In this document: positions 9,082 to 20,635 of the stretch, one piece after another
Layout: each line of letters begins with the position of its first letter
Position numbering within the stretch: position 1 is the first letter of the stretch
Assembly (NCBI GenBank): GCA_016098155.1
Contig: JAAAJB010000421.1
Coordinates: forward strand, 1 to 26,079
Length of the DNA: 26,079 bases
Source of the DNA: Actinomortierella ambigua
Taxonomy: Eukaryota; Mortierellomycota; Mortierellomycetes; Mortierellales; Mortierellaceae
Direction of reading: 5' to 3'
The notes under the pieces: model-generated
Seen by the model: the letters and a program-made list of their open reading frames with translations, nothing else
The model's database searches: none
Told to the model about the DNA's origin: nothing
Position numbers and translations under genes: made by a program

Positions 9082-11216
9082 ATGGTCCAAGAAATTACCA
9101 TCACCACACCACGGCATAACAATCAGGTCATCGACATTGGCGATGGCTTCATCATGCGTTGGTCCACCGCCGCTGATACCGAAAACATCGCCGACTTGGT
9201 TGGCGACGCCTTCAGAGTAAGGTGTCCCCAAAGCCCCCCCTCCTCGAAGACAACCACGAAACTATGAAAAGGGACCGAGAGTGTTGCCTTCAAAAATGCT
9301 AAAATCTCATTCTTCTCACAAAACAGTATTCCTCTTTTAGTGCGACACCCGAAGGCGAGATTCCTGGCCCATTCGAGCCGCTCATGTGTTGCGTGGTAAG
9401 AATTGATTTTTTTTTCATGTGCACCTAACCCACGGCTCTGCCAAAGGGATCAAAGGACTCTTTCATGTCGGTCATCTCTTTTCATAACCATGTATTGATT
9501 TTGTCTTTCTATGACTATTTTTTTCTTCTTCATTCGTCTTCTCCTCTTTCCCCCCACCCCCACCCCCATCAGCGCCGCCTCCTCTCTGGCAACAGTCTCG
9601 CCATGAGCGAGTACGACTACGCCATGGTCGAGAACACGCGCGCTGCAGCCGGCGAGAACCCAATTGTGGCCTGTGCAGCGCTGCACGAGATTCCAAGCTT
9701 CTATGGGTCCGTGAAGATGATCTTTGGCAAGCCCGAGCAGATTGCCTGCGCGAGCGCCTACCGTAACCGCGGTCTCGTCCGCAGGCTCATGTTTGACATG
9801 ATCCATCCGGAATCCGAACGTCGCGGCCACTTGATTCAATACATGCCGGGTATCGACTATTTTTACAGGTAAAAAAAAAAGTGATTCCAAGTGATTAAAA
9901 AAGAAGAAAGATACGAGAAATGAGAAATTGAAATCAGAAGAACCAACTAACAACGGCCCTCCCACCTTTTTTGTCTCCAAAAAAAAAAAAAAATCAGACT
10001 GTTTGGCTACGAATTCGCACTCTCCTCCCCGGATGGCAGCGAGCTCTCCAACCTCGACGACAACATCCCAAAGCTAAACGAGGGCGAGCAAGAGCGCTAC
10101 ATCCTACGCCCAGCCACCGTCGCCGACATCCCTTACCTCGTCAAGCTCTCCGCGGACAAGCGCTGCCTGTTCACCCACAAGACCGAGGTCGGCTCGATCT
10201 ACGACCACCGCTACTGGCACTACTTTGTCCACGGCATCTACCAACCGCCCCACATCAGCTGGTACGACCAAAGCCGTGTCGTCACCATCCTCCACGACAC
10301 CCTCGAGAAGCGCGACATTGGCTTCAACCAGCATGTGTACATGAACGGCCTCGGCTGGCAGAAATTCGCCCTCGAGCACGGTATCGCCATGCGCAACGTC
10401 ATATACCCTGTCCTGCGCCAGATGGTCGCCCTCGCCCAGGACCAGGCCAAGGCTTGCCATGCCTACGAGATGAACAAGAAGAAGAATAAGGCCAAGAAGG
10501 ATGACGAAAACACCAAGCAGAAGAAGGAGCAAGAAGAAGAAAAAGAAAAAGAAGAAGAAGAAGAAAAGGCTCCCGAGATCTCATCCATCGCCCTCGAGCT
10601 CCCACTCGAGCACCCGGCGCTCGAGTTTCTGTCCTCGAAATTCGACCCGCGCCCAGACGTGCCGGACGCGATGCTGTACGCGCGCATCAACGACTATTCG
10701 GCCTTTCTCACCAAGGTCAGCCCAGCCCTCGAGGAACGTCTGGCGCGCTCGCCCCATTTCGCGGGCATCTCTGCCACATTGCGTCTTCATTTCTTCCGCA
10801 AGGTCGAGGGCATGAACGCCTCCGGGTTGGAGATTGTCTTTGAGAACGGCCTCTTTGTCCATGCCAGGCCCTGGAAGAAGCCCACGCGCGAGCAGGAGGG
10901 TGCTGAGAAGCAGGCAAAGGCAAAGGCAGCTGCAGCAGCAGCAGCAGCAGCTCAGAAGGAGAAGGATGACGGAGAGGGTGAGAACAAGGAGAAGCAGCAA
11001 GAGCAGCCATCGACAGCAACAACAACGGCGGCAACAACAGTGTTTGGTGCACAGTTCTACCCGTTGGTCTTCTCACAGCTGCTCTTGGGCTGCAAGTCCG
11101 TCCGCGAGCTCATCTGGTCCAATATCGATAACCAGACCGACGATAACGAGTCGCGCTTGTTCTTGGAGACGCTCTTCCCCAAGGTCGAGCATGACATTGA
11201 CCTGCTTATCTGGTAG
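9082..11216 (+). CDS. GNAT-family N-acetyltransferase with apparent Eis-like C-terminal lobe, four exons
   Basis: Exons are 9082-9216, 9327-9395, 9573-9868 and 9998-11216, all with GT-AG introns, giving 572 residues. The start has A at -3 and G at +4. The acetyl-CoA-binding motif A is ASAYRNRGLVRRLM, followed by an expected FYRLFGYEFA strand-turn. A second domain continues through RYILRPATVADIPYL. The C-terminal segment FSQLLLGCKSVREL...LFLETLFP resembles the sterol-carrier-like lobe of Eis-type acetyltransferases; this assignment is from pattern memory and is moderate. Two low-complexity inserts interrupt it: a Lys/Glu run encoded at about 10470-10570 and an Ala/Gln/Thr run at about 10905-11040. 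The substrate cannot be told from sequence. No signal peptide is visible, so a cytosolic location is likely. Confidence 0.85.
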
Positions 11217-12420
11217 AACATGGTAGTAGACCTTTTTTTTTTTGCTTTGCAAATCTTTTGTACACTGTTTCTACAACACACACACCCTTGTGTCCGTCAA
11301 GTTCAATAATTGAATACATGAAATGAATAAAAAAAAGTATACACTTCTAAAAAAAAAAAACACTCAAACACAACCTATTCAGTTTGTTGTCTGATAACGA
11401 TTCTTTTGAAGACACACTCTTTCATCAACATTGTGATGCATGTTTAGATGGAAAAGAAACAAACCTAACGGAGCTTTTTTCTTTTTTTGGCTGTTGTGGT
11501 TGATACTTCCCTGCCTCCCCCCCCCCACCTCGCATGCGCATGTTGTTATGTAGGATCAAGATTCGGGGGTGGGAAGAGCGGGCAAAAAAAAAAAAAAGAT
11601 GCAAGGTAGTTTGGGCCTTTGAGCAAAAGGTGTCATGGACCATGCACAAAAAAAAAAAAAAAAAAGAGCACATACCAAAACATATTTTCTCCACTTTTTT
11701 TTTGGGCATTCCAGAGACGAGAGCATAACGAAAAATAGACTAGTTGTTATATAAATTTCTTGACAATGGTATTATGATAAAAATGACAACTACGACGTAC
11801 GTAACATGGTCTAAAAACAATAGAGTACAAGTTTTTTTTTTCTTAAAAAAAATGTCATGACAGGGAAGGAAGGAAGGAAAAAAAAAACACAAAGAGTTTC
11901 TCTTGCCACCTGGTTCAGTGTTGCGAGTCGAGGCTTTTGGTTTGGGTCGTGTAGGCGCAAGAGAGAGTGGGGAGAAAAGAGAGTCGATTTGGGAGTAGCT
12001 TGAAAGTGGATTGCCCCTCAACTCGCTTTTGTTGTGGTTTTCGTTTTTGTTTTGTGAGTCGAGCTGCTTGGTGTGATTTGGTGATTTTTTTTTGCCAATG
12101 GATGGTGAGAAAGAGTCGGGCATGTGGCGAGACGAGAGATGGAGGGTGCACTCAACCTCTCACTCTCCTCCTCAATCCATTCTCTTTCTCCTCTCCCCTT
12201 GTGTCTCTCTCTCTTTCTCTTTTCACTTCAACTGGGATGATGGTGCGCGATTCTAGATTGCAGTTAGGATATATTCATCGCGATGGAGGGAGGTCGTGGT
12301 GGGCGGTGGTGGTAGCGGTGATGATGAAAATGAGACAGGGCGAAAAGGGCGAGAAAGAGACAAAGAGAAAGAGAGAGAGAGGGTGTGTGTGTATAGAGGA
12401 ACAAAAGAGACAAGGAGTCC
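11217..12420. other. Convergent 3' intergenic region between GNAT and G-alpha genes
   Basis: Both flanking genes end here. The DNA holds many A and T runs of 8-17 nt (for example around 11225, 11350, 11585, 11648, 11870), a C-run at about 11516, and a GA-rich block at 12340-12420. I see no ORF with plausible coding content. It probably contains the two 3' untranslated regions. Confidence 0.6.
11326..11331 (+). terminator. AATAAA poly(A) signal of the GNAT gene
   Basis: A canonical AATAAA lies about 110 nt past the GNAT stop codon, immediately followed by an A-rich run. Confidence 0.5.
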
Positions 12421-15400
12421 TTATAGCGCCAGAACCTTGACGTTGCGCGACAGGATAATGTCGTTCACACTGCCCATGATGTTCCTCAGCAGATTGGTGT
12501 CTGTTGCATCCGTCATGTGTACATACACCTCTTTGTGTTCTGAACGGTTCAGACGCAGGAACCTTGCACGGAAGAACTCGACTGCTTCCTGGTAGTTGTT
12601 TTCAGTACCTAGTAGAACGAAAAAAAAAAAGCAAAGCAAAGGGGAGATCAAAAATACTGCACTCGAGTAGGACAGCCAGCAACGGCAGAGGGTCAAGAAT
12701 GCGCTCTTCCTTACCAGCATAGTCAGGGAAGTAGGACTTGATGTTGGAGCTCGCAATCTTCTTCCTGAAGATATCTGTCTTGTTCATAAACAGAATCATG
12801 GATGTGTTGATGAACCATTGCGAGTTACAGATCTGATCAAACAACATCAGGGCCTCTTCCATTTGGTTCTAGAGAGAGGAGACATTGTCAATTGGTTCAA
12901 ACCAAAAAAATAAAGGGCGTCAGTCAATGAATGATAGATATTCCGCAATGACCTTGGGTTCTGTTCAATTCAAAAAAAAAAAAAAAAAAAGGAGGGGCAC
13001 TTACAGCGTCCTTATCCTCCACAAGACATTGGTCGTAGCCACTAATGGCGACAATAAACAGCACGGCGGTGACTCCTTCGAAACAGTGCATCCACTTTTT
13101 ACGTTCTGATCGTTGACCGCCCACATCAAACATGCTAAAAGTGATCCAGCAAATCAGCAAATAAATGGAGAGACCGTTAGTACCAAGGGCGTCGTCGGAG
13201 AGTGATTCATGGGGCAGACAGCAGCAAGGCTTGATGAACCAAAGAGCCGGGTACATACCGATATGTCAGGTTTCCGATGTGAAAATTGGTTTCTGTGATG
13301 CCCGTGGACTTGACTCTGCAGCGAAGAATGTCAGCATTGTCGGGTACATACTCGGGCGAAAACAGACGGTCAACAGCATCGAAAAAGCTAGAGTGAAAAA
13401 GTACCAAAAAAAAAGAGAAGACGATTCGCGTCGTGTCAGTGGGCGTGTCTCAACTTTGTTAACTCCTCGGGAGAAGAGGGGGTAGAAAATGATTGGTTCC
13501 ACTTACTACTGCACATTGTCGGCCAGCGCGTATGTGTGTCCTAGTCGATAGACCTGCTGTACAGAATGGTCACGCCACAGGGAGCGCAGGGCAGGGAGGT
13601 ACTGCTGAGGATAGGGGATACCACTGGTTATGCGGGGAGTCTCTTGGAAGAGGCTCAGGTATTGCTCGTTCTCACGGTTGGTAAAACCAATACGATGGTC
13701 GACCATGGCGCTCAGAATTGACTGCATAGCACCAACCATGTTGGAGAACACGAAGCCCCTAAAGGCCTCGCGCTCGGGTGTTGAGAAGCCCGAGGCGTGC
13801 ATCAGCTTCATCTGCTTGAGAATGGTGGTCTTGCCAGCCTCACCAGCGCCTGTCAAAGATAGAGGGAGTTGGATGGTTTAGTGTTATTAAGGGTAGTACA
13901 ACAGCAACCATTTAGGCTTTAGTTATGATTGCGTGGCAATGGCCCCCCTCTCCCCCCACGTGGCGATAAGGCCTCCTCCCCTCCTCCATGTCTCACTCTG
14001 CTAACAAACACGAGAGAGAGACACACCAAAAAAGAGACTAATGTTGTTGTTGTGTTGGTCCGCCTATCTTGTCTACTGTTCATTGCGTTGAGAGGGAGAT
14101 AGAAGAGAAGGACGTCCAATGTAGAATCCACTGGTCAAGCTTGTTGAAGCTTCTATTTGGACCACCCCCCAACGAAGAGTCGACTCATGGCTGTGAACCC
14201 AAAGTAATAATTGCTGGCGCACACAAGAACTATAAAACACAAACACGCTCATTGCCACACCACACCATACCACACACTTATTATAAACACACTCAGAAAC
14301 AACAACATTTTGGTGCGGCGATCTCATGTACACCTCGAAGGGGTGTGTCTCTCTCTCTCTCTCCATTCTCTCTTCTCTATTCTCTCTCTCTCTCTGTGAA
14401 ATCTGGCTCAAAATCATGAAAAGAGCTTTGTTTGTTCGTGTCTGAGAACAAACAAAAAAGACTGCAATGTGTGACACTTTTCTTTCTCAACTTTGTGGCA
14501 TCGCCTCACCATCCCTCTTCTCCAATCAGCCCATCGTACATGGTACCATTGGACAAGAAAAACGGGGGGGAGTGGTGGAACGACGGATAAAAGTATCTCT
14601 TCCTTTTCTCTTTAGCTTCTCTCCCCCCCTCCCCCCATTTAATGCTGCTCTCAATTCTTTTTTGTTGCCCTCCTTTTCTTTTTTATCAGACTCAGCTGGG
14701 TTTAGACTTACCGAGCAAGAGCAGCTTGACTTCAAGCTTCCGTAACTTGCCATCCGCCTTGAGAGCAAGATCGATCTTTTTACTTTGAGCCTCGCTTGGT
14801 GAGGAAACACAGGCTCCCTATTTACGCCAGCCAAAAGAGATAGAGAAGTCGTGCATGCGTTTTGTTAGTGCATTTGTGCGTTTTTTTTTTCTACAATAAC
14901 AACAAAAGTCTCTCTCTCTTCCTGAACAAAACAGCACCCTTCCATGCCACATAGAACTTATTTAGGGGTGAGAAGGGGGGGGGGGTGGAGTAGGGATATT
15001 TTTGAAGGTTGGTTGCACACGTTATGAAAAATGGTCAGAACCCCCCCCCTTTCCCACTCCAAGGTGGCAAAGCGCGCACAAGGATGGGGAATCGATAATG
15101 AGTTGTTTGTTCTACAGCTACACAACCACGAAAAACACACACACACACACACACTCCTCCCCTTGGCCCTTCACTCCATAAACAACAAGAGCAAACGACG
15201 AACAAGCATCAATCCACTCTTTTTTTTTAAAACGTAAAGCGACCTTGCACTCGTGTGGTTCAGGGGAGGGGGGGGCTTACGATGGATGGAGAGGATGAAA
15301 AAAGAAAGGTCGAGGAAATAGAGAGGAATGCTGAGGAGTGAACAAGGGTTGTGGTCAAGAAAGGAGGATTTCGACAGGGGACGACGAAGGGGGTGAGTGG

Positions 15401-16411
15401 GTGGGTGGAGTAAAGCAAAATGATAGGTGGTCTAGCACATGGGCTGGGGGGAGGTAAGCATCCGTGGTAGGGTACCAGGGCTAATCAAAGACAGGGTACC
15501 AAGGCTAATTAGACCTTTATATCACGCTCGCGTGACAAGAAAGGATCAATACATGATGCCATCGCTACAACGTCGGGGTTGGCTGAATGGGCTGCATAAT
15601 TGATCTGATCGAGACAAAAGGATACAGACGTTGGTGAATGTGTGTGTTGAACATGTGTTGGGAAAAGGGGGAGCAAGTCCGCTTCTTAACGGCCCTTTGT
15701 GTGAGATATGGGAAGAAAAAGGCCCTGAAAAAAAAAATAGATGGACAATGGATGATTTCGAAAGGGGGGGTTTTCATCGAGGCGAACACGACTGCGATAG
15801 TAAGCTTGGAATTGTGGCGACTACATACGACGACAATTCCCAACAACAGAATATCGTGTGAGGTGTCGTTAGCAAGCACTTGCGATGCACAGTGAGCCTT
15901 GATTACACAGACAGGGAAGAGACCTGACAATTGGGGGTGAGGTGGATGAATGGCGCGATTCAGAGGTTCAAGACCATGGCTCATTACTTGTAGGGCCACA
16001 GAGAACAACAAGAGGCCTTCATTGGACGCGTGGGTGCTCTAGTGAAAGCAAAACAGGGTGACTCTGGAAGAGGGGCGGTCGAAAGAAGAAAAAGGGAACC
16101 ACAGGAAACAACGTGGAGCGAGAGAGAGAGAGAGAGAGGGAGGGAGGGAGGGATGGATGGGATGGGAGCGATGTCATCCTTTTGTCGCCGTCATGTGTTG
16201 GGCTGTTGGGTTGGGATGGGGTGTTGCTTTGATGCGAATAATAATGCTATCCACAACCGGTGTGTGTCAAGCAATCAATCAATGTACACTCTGTTGCCAC
16301 GCTATCGTGGACACTCTCGAAGGACACTAACGTTGCGACACGGGCACTGCAGTGTGCTAGAGAATAGCACACAAAGATGAAGGCTATTGAATAGAATAAT
16401 AAGCTTACCAT
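12421..16411 (-). CDS. Heterotrimeric G-protein alpha subunit, seven coding exons
   Basis: Minus-strand exons are 16411-16409, 14817-14712, 13849-13507, 13387-13259, 13134-13005, 12868-12715 and 12608-12421, all with GT-AG introns. They join in frame to 350 residues, close to the usual 350-355. G-alpha binds GTP and couples receptors to effectors at the inner plasma membrane. The N-terminus MGACVSSP is a myristoylation and palmitoylation signal. Nucleotide motifs are the P-loop GAGEAGKTT (37-45), switch I RVKSTG (175-180), switch II DVGGQR (197-202, catalytic Gln 201), NKTD (266-269) and TDAT (321-324). Residues at the P-loop, switch I and TDAT differ from consensus, and the C-terminus NVKVLAL lacks the Cys of pertussis-toxin-sensitive forms. 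Exon 1 contains only the ATG, followed by GTAAGC; this is inferred but restores a perfect N-terminus. Introns 1 and 2 are long, 1591 and 862 nt. Confidence 0.93.
15470..15510. repeat. Direct repeat pair inside G-alpha intron 1
   Basis: Two 17-nt copies at 15470-15486 and 15494-15510 share the core GGGTACCA-GGCTAAT and differ at two positions, with 7 nt between them. They are not part of a longer microsatellite. Role unknown. Confidence 0.7.
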
Positions 16412-17300
16412 ATTGAATGACGACGGCACTTTGAATAGAGGGGGGTGGAGGGGGAAGAGAAGGAAAAGGTGGAGAGAGACAGGGAGGCGAACGAACACGC
16501 GTAAGAGGGGAAGGACGGAAGGAAGGAGAGAAATAGGGTATATCACAAGAAGAAAAAGAAAAGAAAGGGGGTGGGGTGAAGAGTGTGTGGCGTACACAAA
16601 AAAGAGTTAAGCGAGATGGTACAGTAGTGGAGAAAGGGAAGGCGTGGTGGTGGTGGTGGTGGTGGTGAGTTGAGTGGTTGGAAGGATGTGTTATGAACTG
16701 AAAGAAGGAAGAACAGAAAGCCTAAAAGAGCGCAGGTGAGGCGTAGAAACAGATCCGTCCAAGAAAAGAAAGACCAAAAAAAAAAGGGGGATTCAATACA
16801 AGGGCGGAGGAGGATGGGGTCTGGGGAGAGAAGAACTATGTAGGAAGTGTTTAACAAGGACGCGGGTGGAGAGGCGTGGTAATCATTCGAGGCAAAAGGG
16901 GGGAGGATGGGATGGGATGGGGTCGTTGGATGGATTGAAGAGGGAGAAGAGGCAATGGAGAGAGAGAGATAGAAAGAGAGAGGGAGAGAGGGAGAGAGAG
17001 AGGGAGAGGATGAATGAATGAATGTCTGGTGAATGAAGAATGAGCAGAATATGTGCTGCGAATGAGAGAGAGAGTGAAAGAGAGAGAGAGAGATGTGGGA
17101 TTCAGAGGATTGAAGTCGAGAATGAAAGAGAAAGAGAGAAAGAGAGAAATAAAGGTATAGAAGAGAGAGGGGACAAAAAGGAAAATAGAGACAAGAAAGC
17201 GCCATTGTTGGTATATGTATGTGATGTATATGCAGTGAGTGAGTGATGTCCTGAACAATTGTGTGCCTGTCCTGAAAGTGTACCATAGTTTGTGTATCGT
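16412..17300 (-). promoter_or_regulatory. CT-rich leader and promoter region of the G-alpha gene
   Basis: Upstream of the proposed start codon the minus strand is C/T-rich for about 750 nt (GA-rich on the + strand from about 16440 to 17170). This is typical of fungal promoter and leader DNA. The ATG has A at -3. No TATA box stands out. The long open frames here come from the CT tracts. Confidence 0.4.
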
Positions 17301-20300
17301 GTTGTTTGTTTTTTGCCCGGCTTTGCTTTGATATGTCTATTCAATCAACTCTTCAACTCCTACTGATGGGTGGGTGGGTAGGTGATTGAACAGCAAACCG
17401 TATTTTTTGTTCTCTTCTCTCTTAGACTCTCTTCTGCTGCCAACATAAGCCTGCTGCACGTTGTCTCTCCAAGGGCACCTGTTCACCCAGCTACATACAT
17501 TCGTTGACGTCGTCTGCCTCTTTTGCCTCCCCCCGCCCCCTCTCTCCCCCCCTGCCTGAACCACCACAGTGTGCCCTTTTCTCCTCTCTCTTCTGTCTCC
17601 CCTAGGAGGGGAAAAAAAAAGATGCAATGCATTTGTTCCTCCCTCTCTCCCCTTTCGACGTCGTCCACCCTTTTTTCCTGTGTTGTGTGCCAAAAGGGCT
17701 GTCTGTCTGCTCAAAGTGATCGGATCAAGAGCCGTTGGGGTGGGTCGGGGTGGGTGATGTACTTCGAGAAGAAAGCTTCTCGGATAAGACTCTCATCCAC
17801 CCTGTCCATCCTTTTTCTCTCCTCCCTTCTTTTTATCGCTCTCGCCTCGCTACCCCACCTTCTTCTCTCCGTCTTGGCACTCTCTTACGCATACTTTCCC
17901 CCTCTCTCATGTGCTTTGGGGGGACCATGAGGAGCATTGGTTTGAAAAAAAAAAGAGCCGTTGAATAAGAGACATACCACGCAACGAACGAACGAACAAC
18001 AACAATAACAACAGCACACATCAATTTTCCTGCAAGTCCCACCCACCCAGTTATGCTCAAACATCCGACCTCTGGCAAGAATAAGAAAAAAAAAAAAGGA
18101 CTGTGGAGCTACCTGAATAGATATCACAACAAAATCAACAAATGTCGCGCTAATGCGCCATCTGAGTGAGATTGATGCTTTACAAAACGTAACAAACATC
18201 GGGCATGGTGGAGGGAGAGGGCCCCACCACCACCACTACCACCACCACATTAGCTTGTGCTCCCGACCATGCTTGTCCGTGCATAAGCATATGTATGTGT
18301 GTGCGAGTCGGGCATCACTGGGTTACCAGGGTCAGATCTTGAGAGAAAGAGAGTGAGTGACTGAGAAAGAGGGAAGGGGGGGGGAAGGGGGAGTAGAAGT
18401 GGAGACAGGTTGGGTAGTATCTCCCGAAGGTTGCACAACAACAACGAAGCATCCACCAGCAATTATTGTGAGCATTGCATGGGAAACGCAACAATCCGGT
18501 TGTTCCTCGAGGGACAAAGAAAAAGGGAACTCTCTCCTCCCCCCCTCTCTCTCCATGTCTTTGTCCGTCTGGCACTCTATCTGTCTTGTTTGTGATGTTG
18601 GTTGGCTCCTCTACATCGCAGGCGTTATTTCAGAGTTTTGTCTTCCCATGCTTTGAACACAAAAAAACTCTACTTGGCTGCTAACAATGCCAGCCCAAAA
18701 TGCTTTGACAGGGCAAAATAAACAACAACACATCCTGTCGCATTACTGCCTCCCCTTATCCATGTTGACAAACGCGACCCGAGTGGTCCCCCCCCCCTTT
18801 TCTTTCTCCTTTTTGACCCCATCGAGTGTCGCAATCGAGCATCTTCTCCCACCCCACCAACCCCTCCCCTTTCTTCTCCGTCCGTCCCCCCTCGTGCTCA
18901 CTTGCCCGTCCTTTGACGTCGTCAACGGCGCATTGTCTCGGAGTCTTTAGGCGTCATTTAGCTCTTTGAGTAAAAAGAGGTACTTTCTTACTCTACATGA
19001 TGATTCTTATCCAACTATAATAATAAAAAGACTGGCGATCGATCGTGTTTGTCTGTTCGTTCGTTTCAATGTACTTTTTTAGGAGAAAAATGAGACAGGC
19101 AGCAGCAGAAAGAGAGACAGAGAAACGGACGGAGGAAAAAAAAATCCGCGGTGCTTGTGCATCACAGAGGAGGGAAAGAGAGGGAAGGTCATCAAGAGTG
19201 TAAGAGAAAAAGTACAAGGCCCTGGTAGCCTTCATTCCTTTACAATAAAATAGCTTGATGCGACAACAGCGAGTGCTGTGCGTGTGTCTTTTTTTTTTTT
19301 TTTTTGTTGTTGATTGTTCATCCCTTTTTGCGCTCTGACAGGGCTTACTACTAACTGGGCAATGCGGGTATGTTTTTTTGGGTACACTGAAATATGAAGG
19401 GTGCAAAGGAGTACAAACGAGGAGGAAATTGGCCCTGGCTCAATGTTTGCTGACTCCTACCTGGGTTTACAAGGAGCCATTTGGCGCAAAAGTGAGGAGA
19501 GAGAAAGAAAAGAGATACAAAAAAAAAAAAAAAAAAAGCCCTGTGTCCACTTACCCCAACGGAGTACGAACAAAAAGTTAGGCCTTGCTGCTTCATCGTC
19601 CTTCCTGGGTCGCAGGTACATAGTTCATTTCCTCGCTGTAGTCGCGCTTTGTCCTCTCCTCCTTGACTCTAGTTTGGTCGATAATAAATCCACCTCATTT
19701 CTCCTAGTGTCTCCCGGACAGGACGTACAGTCTCTCTCTTTCTCTTTCTCTCTCTCTCCTTTGTTTACTCCATGAAACGACGAGCGTACACAAACACACA
19801 CACACTCTCTCTCCCTCACTCCCACTCTTTCACTCTCCTCGCTGCATAAGCAACCAGACTCCTGCCTCCTGGCGCCATGTTTCGTCTGTATCCAAGATAG
19901 CTCCATGTATTATGAGCGGCTAAAATAGACATTGCTCCTCAGATTTCCCAAGACCAGAGAATGAAAACATGTGTCATCCCGCAAAGTCGCGTGCTCCAGG
20001 TGTAAAATAATAATAATAATAGAGCTTATTCCAGCTCAAAAATAAGCATAGAAGGATACCGCAAGGCCAAGGTGATCGCTACCTCCCACCCTTCCTCCCC
20101 TTTGATATGCGGCACGACTGTATTGGTATGTGTTCCCTTCCTGCTCTGCAAGATTGCAAAAATATAAATAAAATGTGGGAGGATTGTCATAATATGTGCA
20201 TACGGTTTTTTTTGTTTTGTTGTTGTTGGTGTTGGCTATCTGGGTCGGGCTATACAACATAACAAAAAAAAAAAATAACCTTGCGCCTCCCTTCCACGCA

Positions 20301-20595
20301 AAACACCAATGAGAGCATGCATCTGGTTCTTATTGGTAACGTGAGGTGGCAATGATGACCCTGTCCAACCAGAGGCCAGTGTACACAAGTGAACAGACCA
20401 AAAAAGAGTAGTGGGGATAAATAGCCCATCCTTCATCAGGAGAAAAGAGCGTGGTCCTTGCCCTCGTCTTTCTTTTCTTCTTCGTTCGTGCCTTTCTTGA
20501 TTTAATAGCTGAATTGGAAGGAAAATAATATCGACTTTTTGTCCAAAACACAACAAGAGAGCGGTGACTAAAAACGAAATCGCACTACCATCGAT

Positions 20596-20635
<40 letters not shown>

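Noticed and set aside
10104..10532. 142-codon minus-strand ORF
   Set aside because: It is antisense to conserved GNAT coding sequence and lacks any motif.
15964..15976. GGTTCAAGACC, resembling a tRNA B box
   Set aside because: No T-stem pairing, no matching A box or acceptor stem nearby.
15565..16011. 148-codon minus-strand ORF
   Set aside because: It lies inside the proposed first G-alpha intron, crosses A/T runs that give poly-Phe, and has no recognisable motif.
16543..17286. 247-codon minus-strand ORF
   Set aside because: It is almost entirely Ser/Leu/Phe/Pro from CT tracts in the G-alpha leader; composition explains its length.
17503..18925. Several TGACGTCG or CGACGTCG elements resembling CRE sites (near 17505, 17656, 18915)
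   Set aside because: They are over 1 kb from any supported start codon, and short motifs of this kind occur often by chance.
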